The notes: generated by a model not told the origin, from the letters alone. A DNA stretch of 64,000 bases from Sinomicrobium weinanense (GCF_018863395.1 NZ_JAHKRR010000001.1:1178001-1242000), one strand, 5' to 3'. Positions 17,767-27,605 are shown, counted from the first letter of the stretch. A program made the numbers and translations.

Positions 17767-18117
17767 ATGGAAGATTTAGTAAAATTCGTTCAGGACGAAT
17801 TTGTTTCCAAAAAAGATTTTCCGGAATTTTCTGCCGGAGACACAATCACTGTGTATTACGAGATCAAAGAAGGTGAAAAAACCCGTACACAGTTCTTTAG
17901 AGGTGTGGTCATACAAAGAAGAGGCAGCGGTGCTTCAGAGACCTTTACCATCAGAAAAATGTCTGGTACCGTTGGTGTAGAACGTATTTTTCCTATAAAT
18001 ATGCCTGCCCTCCAGAAGATCGAAGTGAACAAAAAAGGTAAAGTACGAAGAGCCCGTATATTCTATTTCCGCGGACTTCGTGGTAAAAAAGCAAGGATCA
18101 AAGAGGTTAGATCATAA
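17767..18117 (+). CDS. rplS: 50S ribosomal protein L19
   Basis: The 116-residue protein matches L19 along its length: FSAGDTITVYYEIKEGEKTRTQ near the start, then FRGVVIQRRGSGASETFTIRKMS, GVERIFPINMPALQKIEV and the basic end KVRRARIFYFRGLRGKKARI. L19 lies at the 30S-50S interface near bridges to 16S rRNA. Here it is alone, not in the usual rpsP-rimM-trmD-rplS operon, with its own strong promoter and terminator. Confidence 0.98.
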   Translation: MEDLVKFVQDEFVSKKDFPEFSAGDTITVYYEIKEGEKTRTQFFRGVVIQRRGSGASETFTIRKMSGTVGVERIFPINMPALQKIEVNKKGKVRRARIFYFRGLRGKKARIKEVRS

Positions 18118-18141
18118 TCTTTTTTTGTACAGAAACATTTC

Positions 18142-18172
18142 AAGGTCATCCTTCTCGGGTGACCTTTTTTTA
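18142..18172 (+). terminator. Intrinsic terminator of rplS
   Basis: AAGGTCA (18142-18148) pairs with TGACCTT (18160-18166), followed by seven T. Confidence 0.9.
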
Positions 18173-18251
18173 TTAACCATTGTTAATAACTCCGGTTTAT
18201 AAAATGTTGATTTTAAATAGGCTAAATATTCTTTTTATGAATTTTTTTTTG

Positions 18252-18625
18252 TATATTTATACCTCTCCTACCAATTAAGGAATGTTCTTGTACATAAATG
18301 CTTTTTTAACGAAGGTCTCGAAAAGTTACTATTGCGATTGCAATGCAAGGGCTTGACAGAAATTTGGAAATCCTGTTTCCATGCCGAAAAGATTAGTTAA
18401 GCGATTAACAAATGGAGTAGGAAGTTAAAAAAGTATATAGGAAGCACGATAGATGACGAAAGTCACAAAAAAGTGTTTCTGTTAGGAAATAGTTGAGCGG
18501 ACTGGCAACCGGAGTTTGCAAACTCGGTATTAAAACCGAGGGATAAACGGATTTGCACAACTATTTCCAGAAAGCCATATCAACATGGAAACAGTGATGA
18601 TATGGCTTTTGTTTTTCCTTTTTTA
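18252..18625 (+). ncRNA. Candidate structured noncoding RNA of about 350 nt
   Basis: A 670-bp gap between rplS and icd has no protein gene but is rich in pairing. It has a possible -7 box TATATTTA at 18252-18259. Hairpins follow: ATTGC/GCAAT near 18331-18344, GGAAA/TTTCC near 18366-18380, and GTTAA-GCGA-TTAAC near 18396-18409 with a GNRA loop. A long domain is closed by GGAAATAGTTG (18485-18495) with CAACTATTTCC (18558-18568) and contains the hairpin CTCGGT-ATTAAA-ACCGAG (18523-18540). A strong terminator ends it at 18571-18625. It does not contain the conserved words of RNase P RNA, tmRNA or SRP RNA, and I cannot assign a known family. An attenuator upstream of icd is an alternative. Confidence 0.6.
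18571..18625 (+). terminator. Terminator of the candidate noncoding RNA
   Basis: AAAGCCATATCA (18571-18582) and TGATATGGCTTT (18598-18609) form a perfect 12-bp stem with a 15-nt loop, followed by a T-rich run. Confidence 0.85.
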
Positions 18626-18722
18626 AAGTTATTGATTTTTTTTCCGCTTTTATTCTGACAATTTCTCAATTTACCCCACCATTTTTTGAAACATCTAACC
18701 TCCTCATTCCCACATTTAATTG

Positions 18723-18730
18723 TATATTTG
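18723..18730 (+). promoter_or_regulatory. -7 box of the isocitrate dehydrogenase promoter
   Basis: TATATTTG matches TAnnTTTG exactly, 59 bp before the ATG at 18790. No TTG is found at the ideal upstream distance, so an activator may help. Confidence 0.65.
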
Positions 18731-18741
18731 CTGTCGCTTAA

Positions 18742-21024
<2,283 letters not shown>

Positions 21025-21050
21025 ATATCCCTGTTATTTAAAATACCGGA

Positions 21051-21082
21051 GAGACCGCCTCAATACGGCGGTCTCTTTTTTA
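21051..21082 (+). terminator. Intrinsic terminator of icd
   Basis: GAGACCGCC (21051-21059) pairs perfectly with GGCGGTCTC (21067-21075), followed by a T-run. Confidence 0.93.
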
Positions 21083-21223
21083 TATGCCCCCTGCATATAC
21101 GGATATCCGCTTCTTTTCAGAGCTTTTCCCTGCTTATTTTATCATCCTCTCACACACTTAACTGCCCTATATCAGATATAATTTCCTATTTTAGTAAAAT
21201 ACAAACTAAAAATAATCATTAAA

Positions 21224-21631
21224 ATGAAAAGAGAAAAGTCATCGTCCAACCTGGGACTGGCCCTACTTAGAATCGGTGCCTCCGCTCTTATAATGACACA
21301 TGGTTACGGAAAATTACAAATGTTATTGAGCGACGAAGAAATCCAGTTTGGAGATCCTATTGGCCTGGGGATAAAAACCTCGTTTGTCCTTGCCATGATC
21401 AGCGAGTTTATTGCTCCTATCCTGGTTATCATAGGTTTTAAGACCAGATGGGCCACCATACCCCCCATCATCACCATGGCAGTTGCGGCTTTTATAGCAC
21501 ATAGCGGCGATCCGATAAATGTTAAGGAAATGGCTTTATTATACCTGATAGCCTTTATAACCATCGCCCTGCTTGGCCCGGGCAAATACAGTGTAGACGG
21601 CGCCATGGCCAAAAAGAAGTATTTCATATAA
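21224..21631 (+). CDS. DoxX-family membrane protein
   Basis: The 135-residue protein has four hydrophobic segments and the DoxX signature LGLALLRIGASALIMTHGYGKL near the N-terminus, followed by LGIKTSFVLAMISEFIAPILVIIG. This subgroup is common in Bacteroidota, where its role is not defined. It is only weakly similar to the DoxX protein at 7450-7872. The A-rich leader gives a plausible start at 21224. Confidence 0.87.
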   Translation: MKREKSSSNLGLALLRIGASALIMTHGYGKLQMLLSDEEIQFGDPIGLGIKTSFVLAMISEFIAPILVIIGFKTRWATIPPIITMAVAAFIAHSGDPINVKEMALLYLIAFITIALLGPGKYSVDGAMAKKKYFI

Positions 21632-21642
21632 AGTATTAATAC

Positions 21643-21782
21643 AAAGAGGCTGTCTTCTGAAAAATAACCTTTACGTCAACCTGAAACGACCCTTCGACAT
21701 TTCGACTGTACTCAATGCAGGCAAGCTCAGGATGACAGTTCAGCATGACGGATTATAGGATTTTTCAGAAGGCAACCTCTTT
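21643..21782. repeat. 140-bp full-length imperfect palindrome (MITE-like)
   Basis: The left end AAAGAGGCTGTCTTCTGAAA (from 21643) and the right end TTTCAGAAGGCAACCTCTTT (to 21782) are inverted repeats, 21 of 23 positions matching. Pairing continues inwards (CGTCAACCTGAA with TTCAGCATGACG). The centre holds a copy of the CTTCGAC...CTCAGGATGACAG family. It lies exactly between the convergent DoxX and holA genes and could serve as a bidirectional terminator. Confidence 0.75.
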
Positions 21783-21807
21783 TATCTGTACCGGCCGGGA
21801 ACCTGTA

Positions 21808-22812
21808 TCAGTTCATGATCTTTACCAGTAATTCCTTGAGCAGGTCGGCCTGGGGTATGCCTGCAGCTCCGACCCCTTTTCCTTTCACATCCATATCCCG
21901 CAATACGGCAACGGCTGCACTCACTTTTTTCATCGGGTAATTCCGGGCTGCTACATCGTATTCCTTTACAAAATACGGGTTTATACGCAACGCACCGGCC
22001 ACGCTCTTCGGAGAATGGTCGCTGAGCCCGTGGTACTGCAATAACTGGGAGAAAAAATTAAATAACAGTGCTACGGTGACCACCAGTGGATTGTCTTTGG
22101 GATTCTGGCCAAAATAGTGGACGATCCTCGTAGCCTTTACTACATCTTTTTCGCCAATGGCCTTACGAAGTTCAAAATTGTTATAGTCCTTGCTTATCCC
22201 GATGTTCTCTTCGATATGGGAGGGAGTGATCTCCGTACCCTGAGGCAGGATAAGCTGTAGTTTTTCCAGCTCATTATTGATCTTCCCCAGGTCCGTACCC
22301 AAAAATTCCACCAGCATCAGCGCTGCTTTCGGGGAGATGGTGTATTTTTTCCCGGCCAGTACCCTTCTGATCCAGTCGCCAACCTGGTTTTCGTACAGTT
22401 TTTTGCTTTCAAACAGAACCCCGTTCTTTTTTACGGTCTTGTAGAGTTTTTTCCTTTTGTCCAGGGTCTTATATTTATAGCACAATACCAACACGGTAGT
22501 CGGTTGCGGGTTCTCCGCATACGAAGCGAGGTTTTCGATGGTCCTGGACAGCTCCTGGGCTTCCTTTACGATAACCACCTGCCGTTCGGCCATCATCGGG
22601 TAGCGTTTGGCGCTTTCAACAATATCTCCAATAGCCACATCCCTGCCGTAAAGCACTACCTGGTTAAAGCCCTTCTCTTCTTCAGAAAGCACATTCTTCT
22701 CAATATATTCCGCGATCCGGTCAATATAATAAGGTTCCGCTCCCATCAATACGTAAAGCGGTTTTATATCTCCCTTCTTTATATCCGTGACTATCCGTTT
22801 TACTTCATCCAT
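21808..22812 (-). CDS. holA: DNA polymerase III subunit delta
   Basis: The 334-residue subunit opens the sliding clamp in the clamp-loader complex. HolA features include the N-terminal KPLYVLMGAEPYYIDRIAEYIEKNVL, ARRYPMMAERQVVIVKEAQ-like AKRYPMMAERQVVIVKEAQ, the conserved LVEFLGTDLGKINNELEKL and the C-terminal RNYPMKKVSAAVAVLRDMD. I place the start at the ATG at 22812 (MDEVKRIV). The in-frame TTG at 22824 falls inside a heptamer repeat array. An orphan HsdR-N protein gene diverges from it, and repeats fill the shared promoter region. Confidence 0.93.
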   Translation of the reverse strand: MDEVKRIVTDIKKGDIKPLYVLMGAEPYYIDRIAEYIEKNVLSEEEKGFNQVVLYGRDVAIGDIVESAKRYPMMAERQVVIVKEAQELSRTIENLASYAENPQPTTVLVLCYKYKTLDKRKKLYKTVKKNGVLFESKKLYENQVGDWIRRVLAGKKYTISPKAALMLVEFLGTDLGKINNELEKLQLILPQGTEITPSHIEENIGISKDYNNFELRKAIGEKDVVKATRIVHYFGQNPKDNPLVVTVALLFNFFSQLLQYHGLSDHSPKSVAGALRINPYFVKEYDVAARNYPMKKVSAAVAVLRDMDVKGKGVGAAGIPQADLLKELLVKIMN

Positions 22813-22819
22813 GTGTCTG

Positions 22820-22896
22820 TTCAAAATTCAAAGTTCAAAGTTTTACTCGGTCCCTAAGCAGAGTCGAAGGGAAAGTTCAAGGTTTCTTGTTCAATT
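22820..22896 (-). repeat. Heptamer arrays in the holA leader
   Basis: On the holA sense strand, AACTTTG (twice) and AATTTTG precede the ATG within 22820-22842. A second set (ATTGAAC, AAGAAAC, CTTGAAC) occupies 22875-22895. The copies are separated by a CGGTCCC...GTCGAAGGGA element. Confidence 0.75.
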
Positions 22897-22927
22897 TTTA
22901 CCCGGTTCCCGGGCGGAGCCGAGGGAT
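22848..22927. repeat. Two copies of a CGGTYCC...GAGYCGARGGGA element
   Basis: CGGTCCCTAAGCAGAGTCGA (from 22848) and CGGTTCCCGGGCGGAGCCGA (from 22903) are direct copies 55 bp apart. The second copy ends 5 bp before the -7 box TATATTTG (22932-22939), so it occupies the place of the -33 region of the HsdR-N gene. Confidence 0.75.
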
Positions 22928-22943
22928 TCTTTATATTTGCGGC

Positions 22944-23390
22944 ATGCAGCCGTTAAATTTCCCTCCATATGACTTTCGCATCAAAAATAGAGAAAATAAA
23001 CCCTATATTTTTGATCCGATCCGTAAAAAATTCATTGCCCTTCAACCTGAAGAATGGGTACGCCAGCACGTGGTCCGGTTTCTTATGGATGAAAAAGGGT
23101 ATCCAAAATCTCTCATCAATGTAGAAAAGGAACTCCGGATAAACCATATGAAAAAGCGCTATGATGTGGTGGTCTACACCCCTCAGGGCCATATTACCCT
23201 GATCGTGGAATGCAAAGCCCCCGCCGTACGTATAACACAGGAGACTTTTGACCAGATAGCCCGGTATAATCTTGCCCTGAAAGCCGATTTTCTTATGGTT
23301 ACCAACGGCCTGCGCCATTATTTTTGCCGTATGGATTATTCTGAAGAAAAATATATATTTTTAGAGGATATTCCCGTATATAGTCGTTAA
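22944..23390 (+). CDS. Stand-alone HsdR N-terminal (PD-(D/E)xK nuclease-like) protein
   Basis: The 148-residue protein matches the type I restriction HsdR N-terminal domain. The core KKRYDVVVY ... LIVECKAP carries the Asp and the Glu-x-Lys of the PD-(D/E)xK nuclease fold, and AQDQIARYN-like ETFDQIARYNLAL follows. There is no helicase part and no hsdM or hsdS nearby, so it is not a restriction system. The start at 22944 is preferred because a -7 box (TATATTTG, 22932-22939) ends four bases before it, which implies a leaderless message. Single-domain proteins of this type next to holA appear conserved in flavobacteria as far as I recall. Function unknown, possibly DNA repair. Confidence 0.85.
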   Translation: MQPLNFPPYDFRIKNRENKPYIFDPIRKKFIALQPEEWVRQHVVRFLMDEKGYPKSLINVEKELRINHMKKRYDVVVYTPQGHITLIVECKAPAVRITQETFDQIARYNLALKADFLMVTNGLRHYFCRMDYSEEKYIFLEDIPVYSR

Positions 23391-23474
23391 TTTGTGCCCT
23401 TGAACTATAATCTGACGGAATATTCCCGCAGCTGTTCCCCGTCCGCAGGGGAATAGTCCACCTGTAACCTATGA

Positions 23475-23495
23475 AAAAGTCAGAAGTCAAAGGTC
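23475..23495 (+). repeat. Short heptamer array (NAAAGTC type) before the GT2 gene
   Basis: Units AAAAGTC, AGAAGTC and AAAGGTC are in phase. The array is short and its unit is the complement of the ACTTCNN type at 3942. Confidence 0.5.
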
Positions 23496-23562
23496 GGCAG
23501 TAGAACAGATCCCTATACAATCTTTCGAACTCCGGGCACCACGCTTCAGATCAAAAAAACAG

Positions 23563-24564
23563 ATGAAAATAGCTGTAGTTATACTAAACTGGAACGGAAA
23601 ACAATTACTGGAACAATTTATGCCTTCAGTACTGGCCTATTCTCCGGGAGCCGATATTTATGTAGCGGACAATGCCTCTACGGATGATTCGGTCCGTTTT
23701 CTCCGGGAAACCTATCCGCAGGTGCAAATCGTTCAGAACAAGGTAAACGGTGGTTTCGCCAAGGGGTATAACGATGCATTGAAACAGGTGGATGCCGATA
23801 TTTTCTGTCTGCTCAATTCGGACATCGAGGTGACCGAAGGCTGGCTGGGCCCTGTGATGCAGGTTTTCCGCGAACGCCCGGAGGTTGCCATCATTCAGCC
23901 CAAGATCCTGGACTACAAACAAAAAGATCATTTCGAATATGCCGGCGCTGCCGGAGGATATATCGATATGCTCGGATATCCCTTTTGTCGCGGAAGAGTA
24001 TTCCAGACTCTGGAACGGGACAACGGACAGTATAACGATACCCGGGAGATATTCTGGGCAACCGGGGCCTGTATGTTCATACGCCGTGAAGTTTTTGAAG
24101 GCCTGAAAGGGTTTGACGAGGATTATTTTGCCCACCAGGAAGAAATAGACCTTTGCTGGCGTGCCAGGAATGCAGAACATACCGTTTTATATGTAGGACA
24201 AAGCCACATCTATCACGTGGGCGGGGCCACACTGCACAACATGAACCCGAAAAAAACCTTTTTGAACTTTCGGAATTCCCTGTTTTCCATCACCAAAAAT
24301 GCGCCTTCACGACTGGTGTTCCCCTTGATTTTCATACGCCTTTCCCTGGACGGTATTGCAGGGATACGCTTTATATTCCAGTTAAAGTTCGGGCATTGCC
24401 TGGCCATCCTCAGGGCACATGTCAGTTATTACTATCATTTAAAAAATACCATAAAAAAACGGGAGAAAGGTAATAAGAAAGGACATTACTACGTTATTAA
24501 GTCGATTGTTTGGGCATATTACATCGCAAATGTAAGAAGATACCCCCAATTAGTTAAAGATTAA
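23563..24564 (+). CDS. Glycosyltransferase family 2 (rhamnosyltransferase-like)
   Basis: The 333-residue GT-A enzyme opens with VVILNWNGKQLLEQFMPSV, then YVADNASTDDSV for the nucleotide site, and LLNSDIEV (83-90), which holds the DxD-like metal site. The acceptor-side block FDEDYFAHQEEIDLCWRARN is typical of GT2 proteins of the WbbL/rhamnosyl group. A weak hydrophobic segment near 255-275 could associate it with the membrane. It should add a sugar to an envelope glycan. No other glycan genes adjoin it. Confidence 0.9.
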   Translation: MKIAVVILNWNGKQLLEQFMPSVLAYSPGADIYVADNASTDDSVRFLRETYPQVQIVQNKVNGGFAKGYNDALKQVDADIFCLLNSDIEVTEGWLGPVMQVFRERPEVAIIQPKILDYKQKDHFEYAGAAGGYIDMLGYPFCRGRVFQTLERDNGQYNDTREIFWATGACMFIRREVFEGLKGFDEDYFAHQEEIDLCWRARNAEHTVLYVGQSHIYHVGGATLHNMNPKKTFLNFRNSLFSITKNAPSRLVFPLIFIRLSLDGIAGIRFIFQLKFGHCLAILRAHVSYYYHLKNTIKKREKGNKKGHYYVIKSIVWAYYIANVRRYPQLVKD

Positions 24565-24574
24565 CAAAAACATG

Positions 24575-24604
24575 TTGTTTACTAAGAAGATTTTAATACT
24601 TTTG
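24575..24604 (+). promoter_or_regulatory. Vegetative promoter of the OmpA lipoprotein
   Basis: TTG (24575-24577) and TACTTTTG (24597-24604) are 19 bp apart, a full match to the TTG/TAnnTTTG pattern. The leader is about 90 nt. Confidence 0.85.
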
Positions 24605-24700
24605 GGAACTCATTTTTAAAACCAAATATAACACAAACAAGAAAAACAGGCCTTGCACTAAATAATGTAAGAACCGTGCAGGCATAAATCATTAAGACCA

Positions 24701-25540
24701 ATGAGAAAAATAGTTTTGTTAGGGGCAGGTATTGCCATTTTCTTCTCTTCTTGTGTATCGCAAAAGAAATATTCAGAACTTGAAGCGAAGCAAAAAGAAA
24801 CACAGGATCTGTTGAATTCAGCTACGGTAAAGCTCAATTCCTGCCTGGAAAGCAAATCCAGACTTGAAGCTGACAATCAAAGTCTGAGAAGCGAAAAGAA
24901 TGCTCTTATAGACAATATGGGCAACCTTACCACACTGTCTAAAAAAGGAGCAGAAAACCTGGAAAGATCTCTCGAGAGCTTGCAGGAAAAAGACCTGCGT
25001 ATCCAGCGTTTACAGGATGCCATAAACAAGAAAGATTCCGTAACTCTCGCCCTGGTTACCAGCCTCAAAGGAGTGTTGGGTAACCTGAATGACGAAGACA
25101 TCGAAATAAGCGTGGAAAAAGGTGTGGTATTCGTTTCTATTTCCGATAAACTCTTATTCCGAAGCGGAAGTTATACCGTAACGCAAAGAGCCAAAGAAGT
25201 TCTCGGAAAAGTGGCCAAGGTGGTCAACAACAAGCCTGACTTCGAATTTATGGTGGAAGGACACACTGATAATGTGCCGATCAAGCGACCCGGGCTCGAG
25301 GATAACTGGGACCTGAGTGTACACAGGGCTACTGCCGTGGTTAGGATACTCCAGAACGACTTTAACGTAGCACCCGCAAGGATGACTGCCGCAGGTAGAA
25401 GCTACTACATTCCTGTAGACAGCAACGAGACTGCTTCCGGACGTGCAAGGAACAGAAGGACAAGGATCGTTGTTCTTCCTAAGATAGACCAGTTCTACGG
25501 TATGATCGAAGACACTATGAAAGATATGTCCGGTAAATAA
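24701..25540 (+). CDS. OmpA-family peptidoglycan-binding lipoprotein
   Basis: The 279-residue protein has a lipoprotein signal with SSC (Cys18), a long coiled coil (about 25-115, heptads rich in Leu, Glu and Lys), and an OmpA C-terminal domain (about 145-265) with VEGHTDNVPIK, NWDLSVHRATAVVRIL, AAGRSYYIPVDSNETASGRARNRRTRIVV. The Asp in TDN and the Arg in RNRRTRI bind diaminopimelate of peptidoglycan. The protein should tie the outer membrane to the cell wall, with the coiled coil as spacer. It is preceded by a strong promoter and followed by a terminator. Confidence 0.94.
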   Translation: MRKIVLLGAGIAIFFSSCVSQKKYSELEAKQKETQDLLNSATVKLNSCLESKSRLEADNQSLRSEKNALIDNMGNLTTLSKKGAENLERSLESLQEKDLRIQRLQDAINKKDSVTLALVTSLKGVLGNLNDEDIEISVEKGVVFVSISDKLLFRSGSYTVTQRAKEVLGKVAKVVNNKPDFEFMVEGHTDNVPIKRPGLEDNWDLSVHRATAVVRILQNDFNVAPARMTAAGRSYYIPVDSNETASGRARNRRTRIVVLPKIDQFYGMIEDTMKDMSGK

Positions 25541-25562
25541 GAACCGAACACTTAAAATATAA

Positions 25563-25597
25563 AAAGGCCGCCCTTTTAAGAAGGAGCGGCTTTTTTT
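25563..25597 (+). terminator. Intrinsic terminator after the OmpA gene
   Basis: GGCCGCCCTT pairs with AAGGAGCGGC with one bulge, followed by seven T. Confidence 0.85.
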
Positions 25598-25644
25598 ATG
25601 GCATAAAAATGCATTTCTCCCGGAAATTTTGTATTTTTAATACT

Positions 25645-26094
25645 ATGAAGGCCTGCTTTACATACCTGTCTGTTATTTTACTGGCCATAACGGCCATAGT
25701 GGCCTGCAATACGGGAAAGTTAACCTATTCTTCAGAAGAGTCGGAGATCTTTAACGATACTTCCGGTGATACCGTTGCTATTTCCAATGACAGCCTGGAG
25801 TACGAGATTATCATTATAGAACCCGGTTTTGATACCTGGCTGCACAGCGTGGCCCGTCCCGAAGGCTATTATTCCCAGCATTTCCTGGAAAACCGGAACT
25901 GGATCTACGTCACTAACTGGAACCAGAGGGTCCTGGAGCCTTTCCGGTACGACCCGGACCTTTACACCCTGCAGATCGATTATGATCCCAATATCGACTA
26001 CGGTTATGAAGTCAATTACAAACTCTACAACTATTTTATTTATTTTCAGCGGAAATACAATCAGAGACTGGCAGGTTTTATTCCCCGGATATGA
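25645..26094 (+). CDS. DUF6146-like lipoprotein
   Basis: The 149-residue protein starts with a lipoprotein signal (LLAITAIVACN, Cys21 from the Met at 25645). The mature part is acidic and then rich in Trp and Tyr: FDTWLHSVARPEGYYS, LENRNWIYVTNWNQRV, INYKLYNYFIYFQRKYN-like VNYKLYNYFIYFQRKYNQ. This matches my recollection of the flavobacterial DUF6146 family, whose function is unknown. The longer reading frame start at 25609 would bury the signal peptide. A small membrane protein gene follows 60 bp downstream on the same strand. Confidence 0.75.
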   Translation: MKACFTYLSVILLAITAIVACNTGKLTYSSEESEIFNDTSGDTVAISNDSLEYEIIIIEPGFDTWLHSVARPEGYYSQHFLENRNWIYVTNWNQRVLEPFRYDPDLYTLQIDYDPNIDYGYEVNYKLYNYFIYFQRKYNQRLAGFIPRI

Positions 26095-26154
26095 CCAAAA
26101 TAATCCGCGATATCACAAATCTTCACTATCTTTATCCCGTCAAATGGATATCGT

Positions 26155-26460
26155 ATGAACAAATTAAAAAAGCGTTGGGGAATCCGTTCCAATTTTCAGC
26201 TTTTCATCATACTTGTCGTATTCGCCCTTACCGGGTCGTCGGCCGCTAAACTCGCCGGCCCGTTCCTCACCTTTTTGGAAATACACGAGGGAGAGATACA
26301 CTCTTTCCTCTACTGGACACTGAGAATATTGCTCATCTTCCCGATATACCAGGCACTACTGGTTGCTTTTGGCTGGATATTCGGACAATTTGAATTTTTC
26401 TGGAATTTCGAAAAAAAGATGCTGAAACGAATGGGATTGGGATTTATCTTTACGAAGTAG
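26155..26460 (+). CDS. DUF6787-like small membrane protein
   Basis: The 101-residue protein has two or three hydrophobic segments (about 14-35, 48-66 and 62-80) and the end WNFEKKMLKRMGLGFIF. It fits the DUF6787 family of Bacteroidota, recalled from the KKRWGI...LVVFALTGSSAAKLAGP pattern. Function unknown. It probably shares a transcript with the lipoprotein gene upstream. Confidence 0.75.
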   Translation: MNKLKKRWGIRSNFQLFIILVVFALTGSSAAKLAGPFLTFLEIHEGEIHSFLYWTLRILLIFPIYQALLVAFGWIFGQFEFFWNFEKKMLKRMGLGFIFTK

Positions 26461-26556
26461 GCTCCGAGGATAACACAAATTACCCTGAACAGGCCCGGGC
26501 AGAAAACTCCAATGCCGGGAACGCAATTGAGACCGGTCATTCCATGACATCCCACC

Positions 26557-26979
26557 CTAGGAACAATACTTACAGGTACCGTTGATAAGCAGAGATGACG
26601 TTCTGACGATAAAGCCTTCAGGGGTACTCACCCGTGGTATACCGGTATTCGGAAGGCAATAGGTCTGCTCGCAATGATCGCATTTAAAGTGTACATGTGC
26701 TCCCGGGCTCTCTATTTTTGTAACGGCGTATTTAATACCCCCGCTACCGTCGTTCACAGCATGAATGATCCCTTTTTCCTCAAAGCTGTTCAAGGTGCGG
26801 TAAACGGTAGATTTGTCGAACCTGTCGCCCAACTCCTCGTTGATATCGTTATAGGAAATGGCATGCCCGCTGCCTAATAACAACTGCAATATATCCATCC
26901 GTGCCAAAGTGCGTTTTAAACGATGTGACTTCAGCACCTTATTGATGTCCTTTTCCAAATTTGCTACCTCTGCACTCAT
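26557..26979 (-). CDS. Fur-family transcriptional regulator, probable zinc sensor (Zur-like)
   Basis: The 140-residue repressor has a winged-helix N-terminus (LKRTLARMDILQLLL, DRFDKSTVYRTLNSFEEKGI as recognition helix) and a Fur dimerisation domain. The structural zinc cysteines are present: CDHC (with HVHFKCDHCEQTYC) and the C-terminal CKYC. It lacks the extended His-rich tail of many Fur proteins. Its neighbours are an ABC system with a His-rich permease and a MerC gene, so I favour zinc sensing, but PerR or Fur function is not excluded. A leftward -7 box (TATATTTG at 27015-27008) precedes it. Confidence 0.87.
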   Translation of the reverse strand: MSAEVANLEKDINKVLKSHRLKRTLARMDILQLLLGSGHAISYNDINEELGDRFDKSTVYRTLNSFEEKGIIHAVNDGSGGIKYAVTKIESPGAHVHFKCDHCEQTYCLPNTGIPRVSTPEGFIVRTSSLLINGTCKYCS

Positions 26980-27067
26980 ACGTTTTTGTATTAATCCGGT
27001 ACTTTAACAAATATACGAAGAAACTGTCTATGTTTCATCGCCTTCGGCAAGGTTAAAAGATTGATGG

Positions 27068-27114
27068 AAGATTGAATGAGATTGACCCTAAACATTTCAA
27101 TCTCATTCAATCTT
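27068..27114. repeat. Perfect 18-bp inverted repeat of GATTGAATGAGATTGA
   Basis: AAGATTGAATGAGATTGA (27068-27085) and its exact complement (27097-27114) flank an 11-nt loop. Related CAATCTCATTCAATC words occur singly near 36528-36570. It lies between fur and the DUF3299-like gene. Confidence 0.85.
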
Positions 27115-27167
27115 TCCGCGTAGCGGAATTCAATCTTATAAAAAGACATCCATTCCGGAACACTTCG

Positions 27168-27605
27168 TTACAAAGCGAACCCACTGGCCCCCGTTAGGAT
27201 GTAATTACAATGATTGATATCATCGGCATTCAGTTTCAGCTTGCCGGTTATGGTCACCACTTCGTCCGTTTTAAAGGAAGGCTTTTCTTTAAACTTGATC
27301 TCCAGCACCGATTCGGGTCCGCCTCCACCGCAGAAAAAGCAGGAAGCCATCGGGTTCTGGGAAAGCATGTAGACTCCGTCTTCCGGAGAAAGGCTTAAAA
27401 AATATCCCGTAATAGAGATCTCTTCCCCTTCCAGTTCCTTTACACTTTTGCCAAAATCGGGGACCAGGAAATAATCGTCCGAGCTTTTAAAATACTTGGA
27501 TTCAAAGGAAACATCCGACAGGTCTTGCCAGGTGACTTCCTGCTGGGCGTGCATACAAAATACTGTCAGTAAAAATATCCCTGTCAAAAAAACATTCTTA
27601 ATCAT
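27168..27605 (-). CDS. DUF3299-like secreted protein of a metal-responsive operon
   Basis: The 145-residue protein has a signal peptide ending MHAQ. The mature part is an OB-like beta protein: EISITGYFLSL, then YMLSQNPMASCFFCGGGGPES, then VVTITGKLKLNADDINHCNYIL. The Cys pair CFFC next to GGGGPES could bind metal. The pattern GY..PL...LL..P...C......P resembles DUF3299, a family known beside an FtsE/X-like ABC transporter in Zur-regulated loci of Pseudomonas (PA4064-PA4066) and in the Vibrio Zrg system. It overlaps the permease gene by 8 nt, so translation is coupled. The biochemical role is not known. Confidence 0.75.
   Translation of the reverse strand: MIKNVFLTGIFLLTVFCMHAQQEVTWQDLSDVSFESKYFKSSDDYFLVPDFGKSVKELEGEEISITGYFLSLSPEDGVYMLSQNPMASCFFCGGGGPESVLEIKFKEKPSFKTDEVVTITGKLKLNADDINHCNYILTGASGFAL

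Noticed and set aside
18252-18625. RNase P RNA, tmRNA or SRP RNA
   Set aside because: The conserved GAGGAAAGTCC, tmRNA CCA end with tag frame, and SRP GGAAGGAAGCA words are absent.
22887-22943. Longer N-terminus of the HsdR-N protein
   Set aside because: It would be encoded by repeat DNA and include the -7 box of its own promoter.
22944-23390. Remnant of a type I restriction-modification system
   Set aside because: No hsdM or hsdS fragments flank it, and the gene is intact with its own promoter box.
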